Positions 49,423 through 60,376 of a DNA stretch of 64,000 bases are shown here, piece by piece. Position 1 is the first letter of the stretch, and every line of letters begins with the position of its first letter. The position numbers were made by a program, and so were the translations under genes. The stretch is from Colletotrichum lupini (taxonomy: Eukaryota > Ascomycota > Sordariomycetes > Glomerellales > Glomerellaceae): positions 62,001 through 126,000 of the forward strand of contig NC_064682.1 of the NCBI RefSeq assembly GCF_023278565.1. Direction: 5' to 3'. Under the pieces are notes generated by a model. That model was not told the DNA's origin. It saw only the letters and a program-made list of their open reading frames with translations, and searched no databases.

Positions 49423-50332
49423 ACTCATTGGAATACCTTCTCGCGATCGATTGCTCGGACCATTAACGCACCCCACGGTAAAATTACTTTCTCATGTTAC
49501 CAGCTTCAACGAATCTATCTTTGGGCGATCTAGGCTCGTCGTGCGACCCTCACATACAAGTCGCTTTGAATGAAGAATAGAACGTCCGAGGAATCCCAAC
49601 AGTCTGTAGGGTCCAAGAAGGGTAATTCCAACTTCCAGGACATCAACTATGATTGGTGAAGCCAAGTCCAGTTGGTAATTAAAGCGCTCGCCCTTGTCAA
49701 GTTGAACAGGAAAGACTCGAAGAATGTTCTAGCCAGACTCACCTGAACAATAACTTTGTTCAACTCAATTCTGGCGATGGTTTTGCTCAAACACTCATAT
49801 CGACTTCCAGAAACAAAGCCAATTATAACCTGCTGGCCCAATACCTCAGCCGCCATATCTCTGAAGGAATAGCAACTCACCAGATTAGGTCAAAGACCGA
49901 AATCCTATCCAAGGACCTTCTTATTTCTCGTAATGGTCCAAAGTGGCCATACGACGTTGGTTTCTGGGGAAACGTGAATCCCACACACGTGACACACCTC
50001 GTCTTGTTCGGAGACCTTGGGCAGCAAAGCTGTTGCGGGCGGCCATAATCTATAGCCTTTCCTAATGAGTGCCTAGAGATACGAGGCTTTCTTGCTTCAA
50101 TTATCAGAAGCGGGCGATGATGATGCCTGTGTCTATTTCGGCCTGCAAGTGAGCGTATACTACTTTACGTGAGGAAATATGATCAAGAACAGCATCGTAG
50201 AAGATCCTGCTGGTCTAGTGCTTCTCCTTACGCGGCTTCCTTCTCGGAGCCATGAGCAACAAATAAGCCTACCATGTCGCGTTCTACGATGGGTTGCTCG
50301 TCATATCGTCCCTGTATGGTGTTGTGAATCAT
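49423..50332. other. Intergenic region, no supported gene
   Basis: Small frames (49385-49573, 49647-49880, 50179-50475) lack domain signatures. The first starts inside the LTR. I see nothing else that is definite. Confidence 0.4.
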
Positions 50333-51367
50333 TTGAGTCAAAAGACCCCCTTCTGGCCCACCCCCCCTTTTGGCCCACCCTTTTACCCCCTTTTACACCA
50401 AATATTCTACATCTTATTACACGTCTAATAAATCCACTTTTATATATTTATTTATCGTATTTACTATATAGGTAGCAAAATAGATATTATTTATATAACA
50501 AAATACTATATTACGTAGTAATAAGTATCAAAGTAGTTATAGTAACTTAAAGCTAAAGTTAGAGAAATGTTAGTGTTTGTATACAAATTACTAGTATATA
50601 CTAACATTTAAAAACCTTACATAAATCTTTTATTTATAATTAAAAAAAGAAAAATTAACTTTATTTAGGTTATTTATACTTAAATGTACTATATATACTA
50701 GTTATTCATATTATCTAATTATACTTATATAGCTATAGTAAGTTTAATTTTCCCCATACAAAATTTACTATGGGGAAATTTTAACTTAATATTACTAAGC
50801 GAGAAAAAATACTACTAATTAAAAAAAGATATTTTTAAAAAATCTATATAAATAAGTTATATATAGCTACATTTCAGCGTATATAACTGAGCATTACTTA
50901 AGTTATTTAGATTTAAAATAATACTTCTTAACTATATACTTTTTAGTATTTAAGGCTTTAGTATTATTACGTAATAAAGACCTAGTATATAATTATAAAA
51001 ATACTATACTCTTTAAATTTAACTAATGTTCTACTTAATGTATTTTTGATATAATTTAATACATATAAATAAGCTAGATCGCCGTTAATGATCCGTGGTT
51101 GTGAACTTTATAAGAGGGAAAGTTAAAAAGTTAGAAAATCTAAAAAAAATGGTCTATCGAGATAGTGGGAGTATCCATTGATACTGTGTATTAATACTGT
51201 GTAATCGATATTGAGAACCGCCCGAGCAACCAGCAAAGGCAGAATAAAAAAAAACAAATAAATAAGCTAGTTAAGTATATAATTAAAAATAGTAGGTTTT
51301 GGTGTAGCCCTACCAAAATAGGGTGGGCCAAAAGGGGGGGTGGGCCAAAAGTGGGTGGTTTGACTTA
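50333..51367. mobile_element. Terminal-inverted-repeat element (MITE-like, non-autonomous)
   Basis: About 66 bases at each end form an imperfect inverted repeat. The left end reads TGAGTCAAAAGACCCCCTTC and continues to TACACC at 50399. The right end, read on the opposite strand from 51367, begins TAAGTCAAACCACCCACTTT and reaches TACACC at 51301. Both ends contain two copies of TTTTGGCCCACCC or a close variant. The 0.9-kb interior is very A/T-rich, without any coding frame of note. Possible flanking TCAT on both sides (50329-50332 and 51368-51371) may be a target duplication. It is probably an internally deleted DNA transposon. I cannot assign a superfamily. Confidence 0.7.
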
Positions 51368-52711
51368 TCATAACGGTCCCAATTCCAATTATGTTCTTAG
51401 CATCTGGCATGAACAGTTTGAGCATTGAAGAATGTAATAGTTCGAGAAGCAAAGGCATTAGCGCCGTGGCTAGAAGTCCGGGAACTGTTTTGTCTGTTGT
51501 CTCGTTCAATACTTTTTGTCTGGTCCACACGAAGTGCGCGGGGTTTAGCGGGGTTACGAGCATGTCCCGTCCAGGCAGCCACCGGACTTCTAATGAATGC
51601 GACCGAACAAGTATGAGTCTCTAGCGCTTGGCTGATGGATTTCCACCAGTTTGGACCAGCTTGGGGCTTTCCAATGAAATGAATATCGGATGGTGGATGA
51701 AACGATGGCACCAACACTGATGTGCATTCACCGCCCTCAAATCTCGTGGGTCCTCTGGAACCGTTGTCCTTCCCATTCTCCTCTTGAAGCTCTCTCCTCA
51801 CTTCGATACTCTCCTATCGGGTCTAATTTTCTGACCAGGCAGCTAATTGATAACTCGCCCAGACTCGCCTTGATGTACTAGGTGGAAGGTCCTAGCATCG
51901 CGCCCCGACGACAACTTCAGAAATAACGTACACGTCTGCATGCCTCACAAATCCACACAGCACTGAGCCCACGACCTTTGACAAAAGTATCAGATGGAAT
52001 AGCTTAGAGATCATGTACCACCACAAGCAATGGAACACTACTGTTTTGGGGAGATTTCATGATCCTCGCTTTCCAATAAATAAGTAAGGGTTTCCTGCAT
52101 TTTATCCTCGGTTAACCATATTTCAATATACGGCAATAGTAGGATGCTTCGCCTTGGACTAAGAATCCTGTCAAATGAAATCTTTGAGAATAGCATTTTC
52201 AACGCAGATCGCTCCTCTTAAACATGGTTCGTCTGATTAATAGAAATATCAGAGGCTTAAAAGAGCCAAGATTTTGATCTCGCGGACGAAACATCTATTC
52301 CATGTCCTCGAACAAGCTGAGTCACACTCGAAAGGGAAAAATACTTACCTTTGTACTTTTGTCAACATCTTCACACACTGAGGCCTTAGATAACTGATTC
52401 CTGGGTTTGGAGGGCTTGACTGTATATGCAGGCAATAGTTTGATTCGTTTCCTTTATCAAGTCACACCTATGTCCAATGGTGCTTTCCCTTGCATCCGCT
52501 CTCTCCGTGTGAGATCCGCACCCAAGCTTCTGCATTTAGAACATTTGAACTGCCGCCGAATTGCATACAATGTGTTACGGACTGTTCAGCCGAGCCATTC
52601 GACCTGACTCTGAGACTTGAAATGTAGGCGATTGGGGGGTCAGAGTACAACCCAACTTTCCAGTTCATCCCGCAACCCCCAACGAAGTAATCAGACCATT
52701 GGCTTTCCTCC
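51368..52711. other. Intergenic region, no supported gene
   Basis: A minus-strand frame at 51397-51801 and overlapping frames on the plus strand are open but show no known motif. The remaining sequence shows no feature I can support. Confidence 0.4.
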
Positions 52712-53080
52712 CTAGAAACCCATGGCACTGTTGAACATGGTCGCAGCAGAAGCATCTTTGATGCCTGCCGCAGAGACCTGAGCCTTAGCCTGCTGACACT
52801 GGTCTTTTGCAGCCTGAGTCGCCTCACATACGTTGGTGAGCTGATCGCGAATTCGGTTTGTGATAATGTTTGGATTCAGCGCGTCTTGTTGATCCTTGGC
52901 TACGAGAGGGTCAGTTGGTAAGAAGGTGCCTTGATCCGGCTTGCGCCCAGTGCGGCCCAGTTGAAAATCCATTGTTGGCGTGCATTTGCCGAAATCAATA
53001 CCGTCAGCCTGTCGCAGAATGGTGGCAGCCGATGCGCTAGATGCGCCGAATAGTACGAAAAGAGCCTTGGTGGGTCGCAT
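52712..53080 (-). CDS. Small secreted protein
   Basis: This is a single exon of 122 residues. The ATG at 53080 is chosen because the upstream part of the frame has no ATG. A signal peptide (MRPTKALFVLFGASSASA) is followed by a mature domain with IDFGKCTPTMDFQLGRTGRK, then DALNPNIITNRIRDQLTNVC and a C-terminal Ala/Gln-rich helix. Three cysteines are present. The pattern (a Gly-Arg-Lys block, then LNPNIITNRI and a Cys-containing amphipathic helix) recurs in a family of small fungal secreted proteins of unknown function. It lies within 450 bases of a copia copy. Its role is unknown; an extracellular or cell-wall location is the only safe inference. Confidence 0.82.
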   Translation of the reverse strand: MRPTKALFVLFGASSASAATILRQADGIDFGKCTPTMDFQLGRTGRKPDQGTFLPTDPLVAKDQQDALNPNIITNRIRDQLTNVCEATQAAKDQCQQAKAQVSAAGIKDASAATMFNSAMGF

Positions 53081-53521
53081 GTTGCAGGTTGTTAGACTAT
53101 TATTGACACTTCTTCCCAAATTTTAAATGAGTTGGAGCGATGGTGGAAATGTAGAAATGGTTCAGCTTCTTGAGAAAAAAGAAAGTCCCTGGGGTTGCTG
53201 CGCGGAGCGGATGATGTTGAAACGGGGTTCACAGAACCTTGAGAACAAACTGAGTTCAACTCAATGATGAGAATAAAGATATTAGGGTAATTAGAACCAC
53301 ATCACTCTGGCAGTATTCGACGAATCAATCTCTTTTGTAATATGTAGTCATATCGTGACTCACTAACTGGAAGACGATAGAAGCTCAGACTACCTTATTC
53401 TGAGGCAAATGGCGATCAACATAGTGCCTCCGGCTCTTCGGATGGTTTAAAATTAGACGGGAGTGTTTGAGGTTGGACCTTGAAGAACCAAGCATATGGC
53501 ACATCAATCACAAGATCATCA
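53081..53521. other. Promoter region of the small secreted protein gene
   Basis: This is the 0.44-kb upstream flank of the minus-strand gene, ending at the target site of copia copy 4 (ACATA at 53522-53526). No further feature is identified. Confidence 0.4.
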
Positions 53522-53526
53522 ACATA

Positions 53527-53728
53527 TATTAGTATCCCTATTATAGGGTAGTTAGTTCGAACCGTAGTTAACGAAGAGATCAATTAAACTATATAAATAC
53601 TTATATAGGTATAAAAAGGAGGTTCTAATTATAGGTTAGGCTAGCTACGATAATCGTAAATAGGGCCCCTAATTAGCCCCTGCGCAGTCGGCTATATACC
53701 GCGGTTAAATTAGATTTCTAATTTAATA
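53527..53728 (-). repeat. 3' LTR of copia copy 4
   Basis: This 202-base LTR starts TATTAGTATCCC as written and ends TTTAATA, the most heavily mutated terminus of the four copies. Confidence 0.87.
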
Positions 53729-56700
53729 CTAACTTTCTCTTTTTTTTATCGATTTAACTACTATAGTTAGAGGTATAATTCGACCTCGGGCCCGTTTACT
53801 AAGTCGTCTCTTTTTCCCCCTTTTTTTTACTCTTTTCGTATAACCTATCCCTCTATTTGTATAGTAACTTTTTTATTACTTACGAATTATTTTAATCCCT
53901 TATTTAGTACTACTTTTATAAAAGCGTTTGCGAGGTTATTTTTATTATTAATCTAACGGATCTTAAGTATTTTATACCTTTCGTACGATTACCTAAGGGC
54001 TATAATATCGATTATAAGCCTCTTTTCCTTCGTCGTTCCTAATTTAATAAAGTATTCGTATAGCGAGTAGGAATTTATATAAATAACCGTTAGAATAAGT
54101 AAAAAGCTAATTCGATTAGTAATTTTCCTTAGCGTTATTAAAATCGTATAAGAGCGGTTAACGCCGTTAACTATACTATAGACCTCTAATACTAATATAC
54201 TTCTCGTTACCCGCTTACTTTTAGTTAATAAATAATAAATTATATTACTATATATAGTAAATTCGCTCTCGCTTATACTCTCGTTAGCTAAGATAATAAT
54301 ATACCCTAATTATAAAATAAGGTCGTTATTATTCGTAAATAACCTATTAATAAAAACGTAGAGCTTATTAATTATAAGGTCGATCGGGTAATAAACGAGA
54401 CCTCGATCGAGATTCGTTTATTACTACTTAAGCCGCTTATTAAATACCTTAACGTCTCGTTTAGTAAGATTTATAACTTACGCTACCTTAGCGTAGTTAA
54501 AAATCGCTTCGGGCTAATAAATATTTATAATATATACCCCTCGTACGAGCTTAGCCTTATACCGCTTCTTAACATTAGTTATGTTTAGATTAACGAGGTT
54601 AATCTTCTCGCCCTACCCCTTTTATTAAAAAACGACGGTTTCCCTTTTAATTATAAAAATCCCGCTATTAAATACTAAGGGGGTATTTATTATAAGGACC
54701 TCTTTTAGCTTCGCTACGAAGCCCGCTTTCTAGAGCTCCTTATCCTCTTTTTTTATAAAATTAATATTAAATAGGCCTAATATATTATTAGTCTATATTC
54801 TAATAATCCTAAATTAGTTGCCTTCGTACTCCGTAACTAATAAGCACGGGTCGTACGTAGAGGTAACTATTAATAGTTAATTAATATAAAAATCGTAATA
54901 AGTAGCCTACTAATAAGTGCCCGATTCTGCGAGCCTATATAGTAGCTTAAGCACTTTAATAATCGTACCTTTTAGGTACTTACTAACTATTTCCTTCGGT
55001 AAATAGGCTAGGATTTTCCTTATAAGCCCTATAGCCGATTGGGTATAGGCCTAGGTAATATTACGGCTCTAAATCTCGTATCCCTTTTTCCGTAATAATA
55101 CTATTAGTATTATTATTAATCGTTAGCTATAGCGCTATATAATAAGCGATTATATAAGTAGCGTTGCCTTTTCGACGTTACTATACTCTTAAATTACGTA
55201 TCTAAACTTCTCGTACGGCTAGGGTGTTCCTTTCCCTTTAATCTTACGAACTATTCGTAATTTAAATATATAGAGGTTTATATATTTTTCTAGGTCGTAT
55301 AGGATAAATCGATAGACCCCTCGATCGCAAAGAGTATTTATTTTAATAAGATCTAATCTCTTATACGGTTCTCTAGTAATTATAATTACGCCTTTTTTAT
55401 ATAGTTTAACTACTAACTCGAAATCGGCTTTCTCTTTTATTATATAAAAGGTATTAATTACCTCGTCGCTAGTAATAAATTACCGCGTTAGGGCTTACCG
55501 TCGTAGTTTTCTACGACGTCTCGCCGGTAGTATTAATACCCTTTTAGCAATTTCCTCTTCCTTGTCGTCTATTAGTACTACTACGACGATTTTGTTAAGA
55601 ATAATTTCCTATACTTCTACCGCGGGTTATATAGTTTCCCCTAGCTCTTTTTCTTTTTATAAGTTAGAAATTACCTCGTTAGGATCTATATAGTACGGTT
55701 TAACTACCGTAATTAATACTTCGAGTAGCTAGTTACGATCTCTCGCGACTATATAAGAGCGCTCGTTAATAAAAATTAACTTATATAGCCTAGCCTACTA
55801 TTAAGTAATTTCGCACTATACTCGTACCTCCGAATTTAGTAATATATCTAGATTATCCCCTATATCGGGCCTATTGCGCGTAGTAATTACCTCGTTAACT
55901 TACTTTTTTATACTTACCTCGCGCAGTCCCTATATTACTTTTTTAATTACTTAGGCTCGTTAGCTTATACTTAGTAACGGTAGCGAGGCTAAGGTCGTTC
56001 TTAAATATGCTCTAAATACTAATAGCGTTAGTATAAGTCCGTTAGGCCCTATAGTATCGTTATAGTATTTAAGTACTATCTAGAGGCATTTGTCGTTAAT
56101 AAAATCCGGATTTTCCTTTTTAATAATTCTAAACGCCCTTTTTAATTACTAATATACCCTCTCTACCTTTTTAATACTATAGTACGCTTTAATAGGTACG
56201 ACTTTTAGCTATATACTATAGGCCGTCGTATTATCCCTAAATTTTACTAACTTAAAGCTAGTACTAGCGTTAGTTCTAATGCCGTCTAGCGGTCCTTAGT
56301 ATATATCGATCTAGCTTTTTCGTAGGGCTACCTATACTATCTTTACTTATAGATCCCAGAGGAATTACTTTACTTAAAAAGATATAGCTACGTCGATTAT
56401 ATATAGTACTAGCCGACTATTTAAATAGAAGATATTGACGACGATTTCCTAGTTAAAGTTAAGCTTATTACGCAATTTAAACTTGAATTTGCGTAGGCTC
56501 TGCGCATTTATTTAGTATTAGTAGCACACTTTCGTTAACTACTCTAGCGCCCCTATTTCGATATTATTATTACCTAATTACTTTAAGAGGTTATATAGCC
56601 TCGTAACTAACGGGTACCCAAATCTCTAATATAGTTTTCTAAGCTCACTTTCCGTTAAGTAATTAATCGACTTCGTATTATTAGTAAGCTTTATAAACGC

Positions 56701-59700
56701 ATACCCCTATCGTTATTTAACTATCTCGAAGTACTTATTATTAAAGATTCTATTCCTCGTATTATTAAATATAATACTTAGTAGATCTATATCTTTTAAA
56801 TATAAGAGAAATAGGGTATTAATAAGTAAAATATAGAAAGTTATCGTTCCGAAGTGCGTCTCTATTTCTACTATACTTAGGGTAACGATTTCCTTACCTA
56901 GGCCGAAACTAATCTTTATAATACCCGCCGTCGATATATTAAGTATTATTAATACGATCTTCTATAGCGCTTAGAATTGCCCTTTTTTTTTAATTAACTA
57001 TTACGATGCCCTAGTATTTAGGATAATCCTATAGAAATTATCTAGGCCGTACCTTTCGCTCGCATAAAATACTTATATAAGCTTAGTATTTAAGGGATCT
57101 AAGTAATATAAAAAGGACCCCTCTAGCTACCCCTAGATATACTTAGTACTATATTCCTTTTTTTTAAATATTAAGAAAAAGAGCGTCTTCTCTTTAATCG
57201 TTAAGAGAATAGGCTTCGGCCCTATTAAATTCGCCCTTTCGGCCGCCTCCGTATTCGTTATTTAAAGGACCTTCCCTTACTATCCGTAAATAAAAGCCTA
57301 TTTATTAAGAACTTTTACTATCCTTTATTCGTTTAGCCTCGTATATCCTCTAGAGGCTAACGGAGCGAAAAAAAAATAGTTAATATTATCTATTTCGTCA
57401 TAATCTAATTCGTTAGTACAGGGGGTAAGATCTTCTTTATTTTCTAAATCTTTTATAGGGGGTATATACTTTAGGCCGCTACTTTAACTACCGTTACTAG
57501 GTTCCGTACCCCCGGATCTACCCTTATATATAACGAGGAATTAGTTAAACCGACGAGGGCTAGTTTTACTATTTACTATCCTCGACTTTTTATACTATTC
57601 GTACGATTTAGTACGCTCTTCCTCGGAGTAGTTACTTAATTAATATCTATCCTTTTTATAAATATAGTATTACTTTTTTTATTACCCTGCCTATAAATTA
57701 AATCTCTACCTATTTAACAAATCTAAGCCTCTTTACTAACGATTGCCGTATTTAGCCTCTTTTCCTTTTTTATTATACGTTCGATCGACTTAATATTATT
57801 AATAAGGGCCGTCGTATATTTAGAGGTAAGTTTAGTACGGCATTCTCGCTTTAATATTAAAACTAGATCTTAGCCTCGAGTAGAGCGTCTCGTAGTCTTC
57901 GGGTGCCTAGTATAGGGTGATCTTTACCTCTAGTATATACTAAATTATAATATAAAGATATCCGACTTTCTACTCGTTTATCCCCTTATTTAGCTAGGTT
58001 TTTATTAGCTTATTAATTCGATCGATAAGCTTTTTAAGGATCTCTACTCGCGATTTACCCTCTATTATCCTAGCTATAAATATAAAAAAACTCGCTCGTA
58101 ACTTAGATAGGAGCTCTAGGTTCCTATTATAAGTTTCGAAGCGGCTTCGGATTACGTTAATTATACTAAAAAAGTCGTTTCGATCGAGATTACGTACCGC
58201 TTCGTAATAATAATTAGAGGCTTTGCTTATAAATACGATATTAATTACTAAATAATACTAATGTTCCCTAATTCTGACTTTTTCGTAATAATTATAAAAC
58301 ATCGTTAGGGTTTTTTATAAGACCTTATACTTCCCCCTAGAGTATAATTTCTTTTTTAAAAAGATCTTTTTAAGCTTTATAAATTACTTCGTATTCGCTA
58401 CTAGATTTTTAATATCTATATACGAACCCTGCGTCGCTACGTACTATTAATAACTTCGGGTCGTCTACCTCCTTTTTTATTAGCTAATTAGCGCCGAATT
58501 TCGTATTAGTAGCGGTAACGAGTTATAGATCGAAATAAGTAAAATTATCGATTATCGTACTTCTAGTACTATATTTTACCCCGGTATATCCTTTTGCGAC
58601 GACAGATTTCCGTTAGTAATTATAAGGAGGAAATCTAAGTCGTTTATACTTTTTCTAAATTCGTTAAAGCGATTATACGCTCTATCGACCTATACTTAGT
58701 TTTATAGTACGAATTCCTTTTTTATAATTATCGCTATTAGTATTTCGTATAGCTCTTATAATTATAATTACGCTAGTAATACCCCTCGCCCGTAGAGGAA
58801 TCTATTAATAACTTTTATAATTCTTAAGCTTACGCTCGCGAACTATTTATTTAGTTAGTAACTAAGGTCGTTTACGATTTCGTAAAATAGGGGTTACCTC
58901 TATAGCCCCTTTTTCTTATAGACTTTAGTTAAATAGATTAATACCGCGTTAATTTGCTCGCCGTTAGGCTAATTTATAATTTTATATATTTATATCCCCT
59001 AATAGTCCGGGTTAATATTTATTTATTTATAAATGATTAGGATTCTATCTAGGATCGGGTTTCGTCCTCTTTTTTTTTACCCTAACTCGCTAAGGGTCGT
59101 GCTCTAATTTATACTTATATTAGTAGTCGTTAGCGTATTTAATCTTAATAAGGATATATTTAATCTGCGCGCGGGTCGTAATAAATCCGTACTTTCGCTA
59201 CTTTACGAATTTATTAAGGTCTAGGAGATTTTAATTTCTTCTCGCCGTCTCGCTATTACTCTCGTTTTTACTATTTTTAATAATTATTACTACCTTTTTA
59301 AATTACTAGCTATCGTACTTACTAAGATCCTCCTTTTTATCTAATATAAAAGGGTAAGTTTTAATAGTTCCTTTTAATAATAGTAGCAGTAAACGTTTAT
59401 ATTACTATAAGAAGATATAGTAATTAGTCTCGGGATCTTTACTAATTACCGATTTCCGCTATCCTATATACTTCTAGCCTCTTAAGCCTCGTGCTTTTTA
59501 TAATTTTTAAATAGCTTCTTTAGTTAATTTCCGAGATCTATAATACTCTTAGCTCGATGCCGTTAGGACCTCTAAATCCCCTCCTCCCTCGTAAAACCGT
59601 CCCCTATACTATATTCCTAAATAATACTTAGGGAGTAGTTAAAAAAGCTATAAAGAGGTCGTTTAGATCGCGGGCTTAAGGTCGTACTTATAAGATCTTT

Positions 59701-60169
59701 ATAGTAATAGACTTTCCTATATACTATAGATCTCTTAGCTTAATAACTCCTATAGGGTTACCTTCGCTACTAAATAAAAATGTCTATATTTAGAGATCCC
59801 CTTTTTTAATCGCGCAGTACTTTTTTATACCGTACTTTTACTAATTTAACTAGTTAATTTTTAATTACGGGCCGGCTACGGAAAAATCGTTTAATAAAAA
59901 AGCTACTCGAGGCGATAGCAAAAGGCTAGTTATTTAAGTAGTTCCGTTAATTAACGTAGTTTAACGTAGTAAACGTCGACCTTTTATAAGTAGTAAAGGG
60001 CTACGATTACTTAATTCCGTACGGTATTCGAGAATCGCCTCCTTTTTCGTTTATTTTTATAAAGTTAATTAGTACGAATCTCCTATCCCGTACGGTATTA
60101 AAAAGTCGTCTTTTTTATATAGCGAGATACCTTACTAATCTACGATAGTAGAATTTAATTACTAATTAG

Positions 60170-60371
60170 TATTAATATCCCTATTATAAAGTAGTTAGTT
60201 CGAACCGTAGTTAACGAAGAGATTAATTAAACTATATAAATATCTGCGTAGGTATAAAAAGGAGGTTCTAACCGTAGGTTAGGCTGGCTACGATAATCGT
60301 AAATAGGGCCCCTAATTAGCCCCTGCGCAGTCGGCTATATGCCGCGGTCGAATTGGACTTCTAATCCGACA
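60170..60371 (-). repeat. 5' LTR of copia copy 4
   Basis: This 202-base LTR starts TATTAATATCCC as written and ends CCGACA. Its outer half is nearly free of RIP changes. Confidence 0.88.
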
Positions 60372-60376
60372 ACATG

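Larger units (their letters stand above)
53527..60371 (-). mobile_element. Ty1/copia LTR retrotransposon, copy 4 (RIP-degraded)
   Basis: This is a complete 6845-base element in reverse orientation with 202-base LTRs. The target duplication is ACATA/ACATG (53522-53526 and 60372-60376, one transition apart). All frames are broken. The leader segment (about 59520-59790) matches copy 1 and not copies 2 and 3. Confidence 0.92.

Noticed and set aside
50340..51360. C- and G-rich tracts as a CRISPR or simple repeat array
   Set aside because: The two tracts are inverted copies at the ends of one 1-kb element and do not form a spaced direct-repeat array.
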